Positions 34,171 through 46,780 of a stretch of DNA of 64,000 bases are shown here, piece after piece. Positions within the stretch are counted from its first letter, which is position 1. Each line of letters starts with the position of its first letter. The position numbers and the translations under genes were made by a program. The DNA is from Muscardinus avellanarius (lineage: Eukaryota; Chordata; Mammalia; Rodentia; Gliridae): the NCBI GenBank assembly GCA_963383645.1, contig OY726573.1, forward strand, positions 16,518,158 through 16,582,157, given 5' to 3'. The notes beneath the pieces were generated by a model. It ran no database searches. It was given only the letters and a program-made list of their open reading frames with translations, and was not told where the DNA came from.

Positions 34171-34775
34171 TCCTGGGGGTGGAACCCAAGGGCTTTTCTA
34201 CCTCCAGGCTACACTCCCAGACCTATTTTTTACTTTATTTGGAAACAGGCTCTCACTAAGTTACTAAGAGCCTCACCAAGCAGCTGAGGCTGGCTTCCAA
34301 CTTGCGTGATTCTCCTGTCTCTGCCTCCCAAGCGCTGAGATTACAAGTGTGCGCCACCATGCCCGGCTGTTCCTATTTTTATCTCTGTTGTTCAGATTGG
34401 ATAATTTTTTAAATTTTGTCTTCAGATTCACTGTCTTTCCTTTGCCATCTACATTCTGCTCCAAGTTCAGTTATTGAGTTGCTGCTGCTGCTGCTGCTGC
34501 TGCTGCTCCTCCTCCTCCTCCTCCTCCTCCTCCTCCTCCTCCTCCTCCTCCTCCTCCTCCTTCTTTTGCAGAATTAGGGATTGAACTCAGGGGCATTATT
34601 CTACCTCCGTGCTACACTCCAGGCCTATTTTTTTAATTCTATTTGGAATCAGGGTCTCGCTAAGTTGTGGAGAACCTCACTAAGTAGGTGAGGCTGGCTG
34701 TGAACCTGCAATCCTCCTGTCTCAGCCGCCCAAGGACTTGGATTACAAGTGTGTGCCACCATGCCCAGTGAGCTT
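32471..34775. mobile_element. SINE cluster with microsatellites
   Basis: Reverse SINEs at about 32565-32778, 32985-33140, 33262-33448, 33490-33675, 33695-33875, 34170-34368 and 34565-34770. (GT)n at about 32922-32972 and 34106-34165, poly(A) at about 33172-33195, and adjoining (GCT)n and (CCT)n at 34481-34561. 33876-34100 is unassigned. Confidence 0.8.
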
Positions 34776-35254
34776 CGTATTTTAATTGTTACATCTCGTA
34801 ATTTCTTTTGTGTGTTTGTAGGGTGCTGGGAATTGAACTGAGGGGCATTCTCCAAGCTACAGCCCCAACCCTATTTTACTTTTTATTTGGAAACAGGGTC
34901 TCAACTAAGATGCATAGGCCCTCACAAGGTTTCTGAGACTGACTTCAAACCTGTGATCCTCTTGTCTCAGCCTCTCAAGTACTGGGGTGTGCCACCACAC
35001 CCAGTAAGTATATTCTAGCCATTAAAATAAAAACTTTTATAATTTTGTATTCTTATTTTGGGGGGCTCAGGTGCTAGGAATTGAACCCAGCAGTTCTATC
35101 TCCCTGCTACACTCCCAGCCCTATTTTATTTTTTATATGGAAAAGAGGTTTCACTAAATTACAGAGAGCCCTGCTAAATTGCTGAGGTAAGCTTTTAACA
35201 TTTGATCCTCTGGTCTCAGCCCTCCCAAGTATTGGGACTTACAGCTCATCTTAT

Positions 35255-35297
<43 letters not shown>

Positions 35298-35796
35298 TGT
35301 TTTTTTTTTTTTTTTTTTTTGCAGTTATGGGGTTGGAACCCAGGGACATTCTACCTCCCAGGTACATCCCCAGCCCTATTTTTTATTCTTTATTTTGACA
35401 CAAGGTTTCACTGAGTTGCAAAGGGCCACACTAAGTAGCTGAGGCTGGCTGCCAACCTGAGGCCCTGTTTCAAAATAAAGAATAAAAAATAGGGTTGGAG
35501 GTATAGCTCAAAGGTAGAATGCTCCTGGGTTCCATCCCCAGTAGCACAAAAAAAGTAAGTAAATAAATAAATAAAATATTAAGTTAAAAAACTATTCACT
35601 TTAGCTGGGTGTGGTGGCACACGCTTGTAATCCCAGCATTTGGGAGACTGAGTCAAGAAGATCGTGGTTAGAGGAGAGCTTCAACTACTGCTTAGTGAGA
35701 CCTTGTTTCAAAACAAAGAATAAAAAAATAGGGCTGTAGTTGTTGCTCAGAGGTAGAATGCCCTGGGTTTTATCCAAAGTAGGATGTTGATTTTTT
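34776..35796. mobile_element. SINE cluster with (GT)n
   Basis: Reverse copies at about 34815-35010, 35065-35245 and 35320-35460 (5' half). (GT)n at about 35257-35298 followed by a T-run. Forward ID half at about 35460-35560 and a forward SINE at about 35605-35780. Confidence 0.8.
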
Positions 35797-36026
35797 TTAT
35801 TTTTTTTATTTTTTTGGTGGTGGTACTGGGGGTGGAACCCTGAGGCTTCTTTCTACCTCCGGGCTATACTCCCAGACCTATTTTATATTTTTTTATTTGG
35901 AAACAGGGTCTCACTAAGTTGCTGAGAGCCTCACTAAGTAGCTGAGGCTGGCTTCGAACCTGTGCGATCCTACTGTCTCAGCCTCCCAAGCGCGGGGATT
36001 ACAAGCGTGCGCCACCACGCCCGGCT
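35797..36026 (-). mobile_element. B1-dID-type SINE with target-site duplication
   Basis: Full reverse copy, young by its near-consensus left half. The direct repeat GGATGTTGATTTTT lies at 35783-35796 and 36027-36040. Confidence 0.9.
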
Positions 36027-36040
36027 GGATGTTGATTTTT

Positions 36041-37330
36041 TGTTTCTTTTTTTTCAGCATGCGATGGCCTGGTTATATTCCAGCTGCACATTATAAGCCC
36101 TTTTTTATTTTTTTTTGAAGGAGGGTCTCACTGAGTTGCAAAGGGCCTCGCTGAGACTGTCTGCAAACCGCTCTCCTCTGGTCTCCGCCTCCCAAATGCT
36201 GGGATGATAAGTGATCTATCTGTGATCTCAGGGTCCTTAGGGCTCTTCCCATCCGTCCTGGATGTGCGCCACCCAGTGGTTAGTCTGAGACATAGCAATA
36301 GTTTATCTTCAGTTCTTAAATTCTTTTGACACCTTACCTCAAGCCATTTTAGTTTTCTGCCCAGAGGGGAGTCCGTGATGAAGCAATAGTTTATCTGATA
36401 CTTCATTCTCAATGTCCTTAGGATGTACCTAGGTTTGATGCTCTCATTTGGCTCTGGTATTAGTCCTGGAGGCCACTTTCCCAGCACATCTCCCTTCATG
36501 ATCCTTGGCTACTTTGTTTCTGTCTAGCTCCCCTGATCAGTCCTCGAGCCAGAAACCTGAGTCTCAAAGGCAAGAGGAAATAGAAGGAAAAAGATGCCAT
36601 GGTTTCCCATTCTATTGGCACCGTAGCTCCACCAGTAGGAGGGGAAGCGTCATCTCCCTCAGGGTTCGCATGATGCTGCCCCCCCCCACTGCCATTGCTG
36701 CTGTGAGGGGCTGTGGGCTTGAGCACAAGAAGACACAGGGGGATGCCGCAGGAGATGTCTATATTTCCTCTGAGTTAGGGGTTCCTATTCCAATCAAGTC
36801 AGAGCTGGAGCGCACCTCTGGGAGCCGCAGTCCAGGCTTTGCGCTGTGTTAACCTCACCATGTCCCATCATCTCAGATGTGAAACGCCCACAAAAGCTTA
36901 AGTCTAGTCTATGGTATTTAATATAATCGTATGATACATGACATCATTGATAGTTTGGGTCCCCCAATGTGACCCCGCAGCGGGGACAGGAGTCGGAACC
37001 CTGGAAGCCAGAAGTGGAGATATTGGGAGGATCCAGGTGCTATGAGATCCCAGGCATCCCGAGGCTCCAGGTGTTGCGAGAGAATTGGCGACCCCCACAC
37101 TGTTAGCCCCACCCCCAAAGCCCCACCCCCGCTTAAAACACGGGCGCTTCAGCCCTGCCACATGACTCAGCCAGCCAACTGGGACTACATGCCACTCTCC
37201 AGAGGCTTGGTTTGTCGATCCCTTCCTCCACAGCCAGGTGACTCCCTGAAGGTGCCGGGTTCTTGATTAAAGCTGTAGTTATTAACCTGGTTGGTCCTTG
37301 CCTCTTTTGCAATTTCCTTAAACTCTATTT
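36041..37330. other. Unassigned sequence, possibly LTR-derived at its end
   Basis: A broken reverse SINE occupies about 36100-36205. 36210-36900 is not recognised; its open frames show no known domain. 36930-37300 has an LTR-like look (CTTAAAAC TATA-like word near 37132, GATTAAAG poly(A)-like word at 37265), but this is weak. Confidence 0.3.
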
Positions 37331-38400
37331 TCAGCGTTACAATCATTATATGATATCATAACATTATTAATATTAACACATATATAAGCTTTGATGATGG
37401 TTTTCAACCTATTTTAATGCACCTGTGTTAATTTTATTGAAACATTTTCGGGATTGAAAAGGCGGGGATTAATTGGTTAGATGAAGTTTGGGGATAACAA
37501 AAATAAAACGATTAAGTTCACTGCCCATTCAGTGGTTTCAGACTCTTGTTTTTTTCTCCAGTGAACCTGTTGAAATGTATTTTTTTGGAGCCTTTGAAAA
37601 CTTGATTATTTTGTTTTATCCAGATTTTATAGTTATTTTCAGTCACAGAGAGACTCAGTGAGACCCTGTTTTAAAACTAAAATACGTGGCCAGCCTTAGC
37701 TACTTAGTGAGTCTCTCTGAAACTTAGTGAGACCCAAAATAAAGAATAAAAAATCAAGCTGGGGGGTGTAGCTCATAGGTAGAATGCCCCTGGGTTCAAT
37801 CCCTAGTTCTGTAAATAAAATAAAATAGAATAAAATAAAATACAGCTGGAGATCTCAGAGGTAAAATGCCCCTGGGTTCAATCCCCAGTTTAAAAAAAAA
37901 ATGACAGTGGAGAGGGGCATCCTCTCCAGAGACCCCTAACAAGAACTTCCTGGGAGGGGATAAGCCCTGGGACACTGGAGGCATCACCCTCATGTTGGTT
38001 TTTTTCCTCCTTAAAGTTAAAAAGAATATATAGAGCTTCAAGGGTTCCTACCCCCCCCTCAACTTTTAAAAGCAACTTTACTGAGAAACAATTTTTATAC
38101 AATACAATGCACCTATTTAAAGAGTAGAGTTGACTTTTGAGAAACCTTGGTAACCAGCACTCCAGTCAAGATATAGAACATTCCAAGCTAGGCATGGCGG
38201 CGCACGCTTGTCATCCCCGCGCTTGGGAGGCAGAGACAGGAGGATCGCGCAGGTTCGAAGCCAGCCGCGCTGGCTTAAGAGACCCTGTTTCTAAATAAAA
38301 AAGTATAAAAATAGGTCTGGGAGTGTAGCCTGGAGGTAGAAGGGCTTCCTGGAACCCCAGTACCACCAGTACCACCAACAAAAAATATAGAACATTCCGA
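37331..38400. mobile_element. AT-rich stretch with SINEs and an old repeat
   Basis: Decayed SINE and ID halves at about 37640-37900. A young forward SINE at about 38187-38370 interrupts an old interspersed sequence (38050-38185 and 38385-38590, wording AACTTTACTGAGAAACAATTTT and TTGCCCATTTTAGAATTTCATATAAAC) that resembles ancient mammalian L1 3' relics. The family is uncertain. Confidence 0.6.
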
Positions 38401-38590
38401 TCAGCCCCCCAAAGTTCCCTTATTTTCTTTTGTAGTCTAACTGCCTCCTTTCCTCCAGGCAAGTAATGATCGACATTCTCTGACATGGATTGGTTTTGCC
38501 CATTTTAGAATTTCATATAAACAAAATCCTACGGTATATGCCCTTTTGTGAGGGATTACGTGTTTTGTGTTGCTTAAATTTTGGCAGTCT

Positions 38591-39040
38591 AAAAGGGACA
38601 GAATGGAGAAGCTACCCACAGAGTCCCAGGGAGAGGATCCAGGCAGCCCCTGATCCAGGCTTGAGGCCGCTGGGGTGGATGAGCTGGGCTCAGGGTACCC
38701 AGGTATGGCCTGGAGGGGCAGGTGTGGGGTGAGCAAGCCGTGGCTGCGCAGACCCCTCGCTCCAGGGATGGAGTCACAGGAGGCTCAGCAAGGGCCCTTT
38801 GGAGTGCAAAGCCCAGTAGCCTCTGGTGGCCAGTGCTGCTCTCAACAGCAGGCACCTTGCCTTCTCCATGGACTTGGGTTTATGCACTTAGCCTGATGAG
38901 ACCCATCACAAAGGCTGTGACTGCTCATATTGGGGGCCAGGCTTCTGAAATCTGAAAAACTTTTGTCTCCTGCACAGCTGACTAGGGCAATCTGGAACCA
39001 CCTTGGCTTTAAGCATCCTAAAAATCCACTTATAACTATT
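38591..39040. other. Single-copy-looking stretch
   Basis: No repeat or gene recognised. Confidence 0.4.
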
Positions 39041-40250
39041 TTTTGTACCGGAGATTGAACCCAGGGGCATTCTACCTCCAACCTACATCTTCTGCCTTAT
39101 TTTATTTTTTTTATTTTGAAACAAGGCATTGCTAAGTTGGTGAGGGCCTCACTAAGTTGCCCTCGAGGCTGCCTCGAACCTGCGATCCTCTTATTTCAGC
39201 CTCCCAAGCACTGGCAGGCACCAGCACACCTGGCTCACTCATGAACTCTGTTGACTTCCCTTGTCATAGTTTGAGTTCATAAGCACCTCCGATTTAGGGG
39301 CTTGAGGATGGTCAGCTGTCACTGATACCTGAGTGCTAGGGCAGGATTCTGGTGACACAGGTGTGAGGCTGGGGACAGAGAGGTCTCGCTCACCACTCTA
39401 GATATGATGAACTATGGGCTTTTCATGTTAGGTCTTTCTGCGCTGCTTGGATTTTTCTACCTACATAAATCTTTTTTTTTTTTTTTTTTTTGGTGCTGGG
39501 GATGAACCCAAGGGCATTCTACCTCCGAGCCACACCCCCAGCCCTATTTTTAAATCTTTATTTATTTATTTATGTATTTATTTGCATCACTGGGGATGGA
39601 ACCCAGAGACATTCTATCTCCAAACTACATCCCCAGCCCTATTTTTTATTCTTTATTTTGAAACAGGGTCTCACTGAGTTGCAGAGGGCCTCACTAAGTA
39701 GCTGAAGCTGGCCATGAACCGTGATCCTCCTGTCTCAGCCTCCCAAATGCTGGGATTACAAATATGCACCACCATGCCTGGCAATCACATTATTTTATTT
39801 TATTTTTGCAGTACTGGAAATGGAACCTAGAGGCATCCTACCTCCAAGCCACACCCTCAGCCCTATTTTTTATTCTTTCTTTCTTTATTTATTTTTTGCG
39901 GGTCTGGCGATGGAACCCAGGGGCCTTTGACCTCCAAGCTACACCTCTTGCCCTATTTTTTATTCTTTATTTTGAAACAGGGTCTCAGGAGGTTGAGGAG
40001 GGCCTCAATAAGTAGCTGAGGCTGTCTGCGAACCACGATCCTCAGGTCTCAGCCTCCCAAATGCTAGGATTACAAGTGTGTGCCACCATGCCCAGCTTAT
40101 TCTTTCTTTTTGAAACAGGGTCTTACTGAGTTGTAAAGAGCCTCACTAAGTAGCTGAGGCTGTCCTCGAACTGCAATCCTCCTCTCTCAGCCTCCCGAAT
40201 GCTGGAATTACAAGCATGTGCCACCACGCCTGGCTCAATCATGTTTATTG
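39041..40250 (-). mobile_element. Reverse SINE cluster
   Basis: Copies at about 39045-39235, 39490-39560 (ID half), 39590-39782, 39808-39870 (ID half), 39895-40098 and 40100-40235 (left half). 39240-39470 is unassigned. Confidence 0.8.
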
Positions 40251-41344
40251 AGTTAAAAAAAAAAACTACAAATAAATGACAGAGTAAAATCTAATTAAGA
40301 ATTTTCTTGCTGTTGCCCCTGAAGCAATGTCACAAATAGCAATTCCAGGCTGGTCCAGCTGAGGACTGGGGTGTACCAGGCCTCGGGCACCAAGAGGGGC
40401 TGTCCCAAGCTCTGGCAAGCCAAACGCTTAGAGGTGGGAGTGGGTTAGATTTGAGTGTGTAATTGGTGACAGGTTCCATATAGTAAGGCTATTGTGGGAG
40501 TTGGACTGGGGGGGAAGTTCCAGCAATCTGGCATAGCTTGAAGTATCAGTCAGCTCCAAAAAATTAAAGAAAAAAAAGTTATTTAAAAATTTCACAAATT
40601 ACAGCAAAAATAAAACTCCTGAAAATTTATTCCTCTGTCTGGCAAAATATATTTAATTTATTTTATTGGTACTGGAAATTGAACCCAGGGGTGTTCTACC
40701 TCTGAGCTACACCTCCAATTTTATTTTATGTTTTTACTTGGAAATAAGAGTCTTACTAAGGGGCTAAAGGCTTCACTAAATTGCTAAGGCTACCCTTGAA
40801 CCTCTTACCCTCCTGTCTCAGCCCCCAAATACTGGGATTACAGGCGTGCGCCACCATGCTTGGCTCAAGAACACATTTTAAAAGAAGACTGTTGTTTAAT
40901 TTTAGAAAAGTTCTCATGACAGCTCTCATTATGCAAATAAACCCTTCAAATTTATGCAACGCCTTCTTCTGCAAAAGGACTTAATTCAGTTAGAAAACTA
41001 AAGCTGCTCCTTGGTAATCATGTAAATGTTCAGTTGCTTCTAGAGATGAGGAGCTTCAGCTAAGGAGGGGATGAGAAGGTAGAAGGGATGGTGTGATACT
41101 GGCTTGAAGCCCTCTTAGTATCTTATATTAGAAGGGCTTTTCTTCTGGGCACTGTGGTACACACCTGTCATCCCAACTACCCTACTGTCCAGGTCAAGGC
41201 AGGAGGATCGTAGGTTCAAGACCAATCTTGGTAACTTAGTAAGACCCTCAAAATAAAAAGTAAAATAGAGATGGGGATGTAGTTCCGTGGTAAAGCACCC
41301 TTGGGTTCAATGTCCAGCACCCTCCACACCTGCCACACACAAAA
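40251..41344. other. Mostly unassigned, with a reverse and a forward SINE
   Basis: Reverse SINE at about 40662-40865 and forward SINE at about 41145-41325. 40251-40660 and 40870-41140 show nothing recognisable. Confidence 0.6.
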
Positions 41345-42280
41345 GAAGAACTCTTCTACTATTAAATTACGGAACGTCTCTGGTCCAGAGATACATTGAT
41401 GTTCTAACCTCCAGTATCTCAGAATGCGGCCTTGCTTGGAAATAGCAGTATTGTATATGTAATTATATTACATATACATTAGCTGAGGTCTCATCTTTTT
41501 TTGTTTGTTTGTTTGTTTGTTTGTTTGTTTGTTTTGCCGTACTGGGGATGGAACCCAGGGGCATTCTACCTCCGAGCTACACAACCCCCCAGCGTATGTT
41601 TTTTAAAATTCTTTATTCTTTAGTTTGTTTGTTTGTTTGTTTGTTTGTTTTTGGTGGTACTGGGATTCCTGGAAACCCTTCTACCTCCAGGCTATACTCA
41701 CAGACCTATTTTATATTTTTATTTGGAAACAGGGTCTCTTAAGCCAGCAAGGCTGGCTTGGAACCTACTCCATCCTCCTGCCTCCGCCTCCCAAGCGCGG
41801 GGATTACAAGCATGCGCCACCATGCGCGGCTAATTCTTTACTTTGAAACAAGGTCTCATTAAATTGCGGAGGTCGCTACTTTGTGAGTAGCCTCAGTCAC
41901 AAAGTAGCTGAGGCTGTCAGCCAAGAACCGCGATCTCCCATCTCAGCCTCCCAAGTACTGGGATTACTAGCGTGCACCACCACACCCGGCTTTCTCATCT
42001 TAACTAATGTATCCAATATATGACTCGCGTCCCTTTAGGAAGAGACAGGCACACACGGGGGAAGAAGGCCACGCCAGGACAGGAACAGAGACTGAGGCGC
42101 TGTATTTGGAAGAGGAGGAATGCCGAGGATGGCAGGGAAACGGAAGCTAGAAGAGTCCCAAAGGCCTCCTCCTGCAGATTCCAGAGGAAGCAGGACCCTG
42201 CCCGCGGCTTGAGTTCAGACCTCTAGCCTGCAGAACAGAGAGACAATCTGTTTTCATTGTTCTAAGCCACCTAGCCGGTG
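41345..42280 (+). mobile_element. Old medium-reiteration repeat split by SINEs
   Basis: The segments at 41385-41495 (CTAACCTCCAGTATCTCAGAATG) and 42005-42275 (GAAGAGACAGGCACACACGGG, TTCAGACCTCTAGCCTGCAGAAC, TGTTCTAAGCCACC) read as one ancient mammalian repeat. Reverse SINEs at about 41535-41600, 41650-41830 and 41832-41990, with (GTTT)n runs, interrupt it. Confidence 0.6.
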
Positions 42281-43377
42281 GGAAACCAATACCCACCCCA
42301 AGGCAGGGAGGTGGCGGCGGCCCTCAGATAGACTGGCCAGGGGACACTGGGCTTGGAGAGTGGGCTTTATTGCTCTTTCCAGCTGCAGACCACCCCACTC
42401 GGCCTCTGTGAGCCTCTCCGAAGTCATCTCCCACGGGGTCTTTCTTCAGTGGTGAGCAAGTCTGGGGTGGCATGTAGTCCAGGGTGGCTCCTCCCTGCTG
42501 CACAGCCAAGAGCTACAATATGATTGGCTAAGGCACGCTAGGGCACGCCCACTCTCTTTTGTCCACGTTGGGATTAGGAGCATGCGACTCATTTGGGGCC
42601 TAGGGTACTTGGGAGTTTGGAAGCCTGCGGGAGGCCCTGGGTTTGATCCTCAGCAAACCTGCTCTGATCCCTTGGGGGAAGAGAGCTGGGTGTTCAGTTG
42701 TCTCCTTAGAGAATCCAGTACAGGCTTTGTGGTAGGCGTGGAGTAAAGAACCCTGCGTATCCTGTTTCTCGTCTATAACAAAAATACACGCTTATCTTAC
42801 AGCTCGTGTACTTAAATGTTTGAGGAAAAAGAAATTTCAAGGGTTAACAGAATCTGAAGGAAATATATGATTCATTGGCCAGAAAGGAAGACAAATGCCT
42901 CTGCTAGTGTCCCCAGAAATTGTCAGCATGGCGATGTCGGAATGAGTCATGACTATTCTGTTTTGTAAGTGAAAAGGTAATTCTATTGAGTCTTATTCAC
43001 ACGTGCGTGATTGCTTCACGGGGGTGGACAGGAACAGTCTGTCACGGTTTCATAGGATGGTCTCAGAAAGGAAAGAAAGCCATTAAATCAATCAGGATAA
43101 GCAGTGGGCAGCCTTCCTGACTCCGCCAGTTTCCCACAGGTTGACTGCGCGGTCAGAGCGCCAGGGGCAGGAAAAGCATCTGTAATGGCTTAAATGTGGC
43201 TTGCGATGCCCCGCGGGGTGATGTTGGCAGCCTGGCCCCTGTGTGATGAGGTGAAAGGCATTGGAGGGACCATCACCTTCTAGGCTTTCACTGGAATCTC
43301 AGGATGTCTCGTTTCTCTTCTTTTTCCCCTCTCTCCCTCCCACTTTTCCTTCTTTCTTTCCCCCCTCCTCTTCCTTC

Positions 43378-43380
<3 letters not shown>
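42281..43380. other. Gene-free stretch, mostly single-copy-looking
   Basis: No exon, RNA gene or SINE recognised. The region near 43184-43275 resembles the old repeat wording seen at 29280. Confidence 0.4.
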
Positions 43381-43427
<47 letters not shown>

Positions 43428-43800
43428 TGGGGATGGAACCCAGGGGCATTCTACCTCTGAGCTACACCCCTAGTCCTATTTTTTATTCTTTATTTTGAAA
43501 CAAGGTCTCACTGAGTTGCAAAGAGCCCCACTAGCTGCGGCTGGCAGTGAACCACCATCCTCCTGTCTCTGGGTCTCAGCTTCCCGAATGCTGGGATTAC
43601 AAGCATACGCCACAAGGCTGGCTCCCTTCTCCTTCTTGGTGCTGGGAATTCTACCTCTGAGCTACACCCTTTTAAATTTTTAATTAATTAATTAATTAAT
43701 TATTTTGAGACAGGGTCTCATTAAATTGCCGAAGCTGGCTTCAAATCTGCGATCCTCCTGTCTCCTCCGCCCAGGTACTGGGATGACGGGGGCCTGTGCC
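43381..43800. mobile_element. (GT)n and reverse SINEs
   Basis: (GT)n of about 23 units at 43381-43427 runs straight into a reverse SINE (about 43427-43625). A second, diverged reverse SINE at about 43635-43790 has (TTAA)n inside and is broken at CTGGGATGAC. Confidence 0.85.
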
Positions 43801-44204
43801 GAATTCATCGTGTCTCCAATCTTAAAGGCAAGACCTTCTCCATCACTCTTGTAAAGGCTGAGAGGGATGGGGTTGCAAGTTTCTGACTCTTGTTTCCTGA
43901 GAATCACCCCACTTCCTTGTCTGAACCAAAAGCTGGTCCTAGAGACCCAGTAGAATTTTGTAGAATTCCAGCAAAGTAGGAATGGACTGAACTCTTGCTC
44001 TTCTGTTTGGACTCTGAGGAGACTCCACTCTTCAGAGTGGAAGTTGCCTGGCTCCTGTAGCTTTGCACTTCTGTGCTGAGAACCATGGCCACCTGGCTCA
44101 CCAGAGCACGCCATCTGGAGGTCCAGATCTGGTCTCCGATCAGATTGGGCCCACATGGTAGGGGCAGGTGTGAGCATTCTGATAGTATCCTTATCTTGAT
44201 AGTC
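43796..44204. mobile_element. Unidentified ~0.4-kb insertion inside a SINE
   Basis: A SINE is cut at CTGGGATGAC (about 43780) and resumes at CTGGGGTTACAGG (about 44209). Both are one-base variants of the consensus CTGGGATTAC, consistent with a 10-base target duplication. The inserted segment has no poly(A), no ORF I recognise and no similarity I can name. Confidence 0.4.
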
Positions 44205-46231
44205 TGTCCTGGGGTTACAGGAGCGCTCCACTGCACCTGGCTCACACACATCTTTATTTTGCTGTTTGCTACCTCTGCTGACTCATTCTGGATACCCAGT
44301 TTTCTCTTGCGTTTTGTGATAAAAAAAAAAAAAAACAGAAACCCTTGATTTTTGAAACGTTGTCCTTTAAAATTCTCTTAGGTCTCCCTGATGTATCCAG
44401 GTGCCTGAGGTCCTTCCAGTCTGATCTTGCTTTAATAAAGTGCTCAGTTGAGAGTTTCTTGGACTTCAGATGTGGTATATATTCTGGTTATGTATTTTTA
44501 TGAGAAACTTTATTTTTTTCTTCTCTACCTAGAGCGGAGGCCAAGACAGACCAGTTTCCTTCTTGTCTTTTTTATGATCGGCCCTGAACCTGCTGTCATG
44601 GTCTGCCTCCCCACCTTACGGACACCCACTGGGAAACTCCATATTACTGTGTTTAAATCTTCAGTCTCTGCCTCTTCAGCCTTGGTCTGACTCCCTGGAT
44701 TCAAGCTAAGTGCCCTTAGCTTGGCATGAGTACTTGTAATCCCAGTACTTAAGAGGCTGAGACAGGAGGATAACAGGTTCATGGCCAACCTCAGCTACTT
44801 AGTGAGGCCCTCCACAACTTAATGACATCCTGTTTAAAAAAAAAAAATAGGGCTGGGGATATAGCTCAGAGGTAAAAATGTTCCTGCATTTAATCCCCAG
44901 TACAAACAAACAAACAAACAAACAAATAAAACAGCCCCTTTTTTCTAGCTAAGTTGCTATATTTTAGCCCCTGTTTTAATTTTTATTTGGAAACAAGGTC
45001 TCACAAAGTTGCTGCTCTATTTTTTTTTCTTTTTTTAAATTTGAAAACAGGGTCTTATAAAGTTTTGGAGAGCCTCACTAAGTTGCCAAGGTTGGCTTTT
45101 AACCTGCAATCCTCCTGCCTCAGCCTCCCAAGTACTGGGATTACAGGCATGTGCTGCCAGGCACTAAGTTGCTAATTTAAAATGAAATTTTAGCCGAGTG
45201 TGGTGACGTATGCATAATACTAATACTTGGGAGGCTGAGACAGGAGGATCTCAGGTTCAAAGCCAGGCTTGGCAACTTAGCAAGGCTCTCAGTAACCTAG
45301 TGAGACCCTGTTCCCAAATAAATGAAATTAGGCTGGGGATGTTGCTTGGAGGTAGAATGCCTCCAGGTTCAGTCCCTAGTACCAAAAAAAATTTTTTTTT
45401 CTTTTTCTAAGTATTTTGTAGTAGGAGAGATTAAAGAAGTTAGCCTATTGCTAGTAAATTAAAGCTACTATTTCTGTTTGTTTGTGATTTTTGCAATACT
45501 GGAGATGGAAGCTAGGGGCATTCTACCTGTGAACTACACCTCCAGCCCTATTTTTTAATTCTTTATTTGGAAACAGGGTCTCACTGAATTGCAAAGGGCC
45601 TCACTAAGTAGCTGAGGCTGTCTGCAAACTGCGATCCTCCTGTCTCAGCCTCCCAAATGTTGGGAGCACGCACCATCAGGCCTGGCTAAAGCTACTGTTT
45701 TACATGTATATATCTTGTATCCAGTTACCTTGCAAGATTTTCTTATTAACTCTAATTCTGGAGTCTGTGTTTTCTAAGTATTCAGTTTAAAAATTACACA
45801 CTTTCTTTTTGCATTTGTTAGGACTCTGGACACTGTTGAGGAACAACTGTAATAGTGGAATTGTTCTTTTTTCTCTTTTTTTCTTCTTTCTTTCTTTCTT
45901 TCTTTTTTTTTTTGTGTGGAACTGGGGATAGAATCCAGAGTCATTATACCTTCAAACTACACTCTCAGCCCTGTTTCATTTTTTTTTTTTTTTATTTTGA
46001 AACAGGGTATCACTAAACTGCAGAGGCCCTCACTTAGTTGCTGAGGCTAACTGTAAACCTGTGATCCCTCTGCCTCAGCCTCCAAGGTACTGGAATTACA
46101 AGCGTGTATCACCACTCCTGATCTGCCTATTCTTTTTAATAAAATAGATTTAGTGATTTTCTCATTAGAATATTTGCCTTTTTGAAGAAATGAGCTTTTT
46201 TAAAGTTAAGTTTTCTTCTAGGCTTATTTTA

Positions 46232-46278
<47 letters not shown>

Positions 46279-46780
46279 CAGTATTAGCAGTTGAACCCGG
46301 GGCATTCTACCTCTGAGCTACACCCCCTGTCTTTTTTAATATTGATTTTGAAACAGGTTCTCACTAAGTTGTTGAGGCCAGCCTTGAACCGTCTCAGCCT
46401 CCCAAGTGCTGGGAGTATGGATGTACGTCACTGTGCCTAGATTTGTCCTGAAGGTGGGAGTCTTTGTGGATAGATCAGATTTGAATATTAAAAACAAAAA
46501 CAAAAACAAAACTGGCCGGGCATGGTGGTGCTTACTTGCAATCCCAGTACTTGGGAGGCTGAGACTGGAGGATTGTAGGTTTGTGGCTTGCCTCAGCTAC
46601 TTAGTGAGGCCCTTTGCAACTGGCCCTGTTTCAAAATAAAGAATTAAAAATAGGGCTGGGGGTGTAAGGGTATAGCTTGGAGGTAGAATGCCCCTGGATT
46701 CCATCCCCAGTACTGCAAAAAAGAAAGAAAGAAAGAAGGAAAGAAAGAAAGAGAGAAAGAAAGAAAGAAAGGGAGAAAGG
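44205..46780. mobile_element. SINE cluster with (GAT)n and (AAAG)n
   Basis: Forward SINEs at about 44720-44910, 45192-45390 and 46514-46720. Reverse SINEs at about 44960-45165, 45495-45690, 45915-46120 and 46280-46440. (GAT)n of about 20 units at 46214-46276 and an AAAG-rich tract at 46720-46780. 44250-44715 is unassigned. Confidence 0.8.

Noticed and set aside
36496..36852. Frames on both strands at 36.5-36.85 kb
   Set aside because: No conserved motif, no plausible start context and no splice partners. Kept as unassigned sequence.
43692..44249. Minus-strand frame of 185 codons
   Set aside because: It crosses SINE sequence at both ends and the unidentified insertion in the middle, so the frame is fortuitous.
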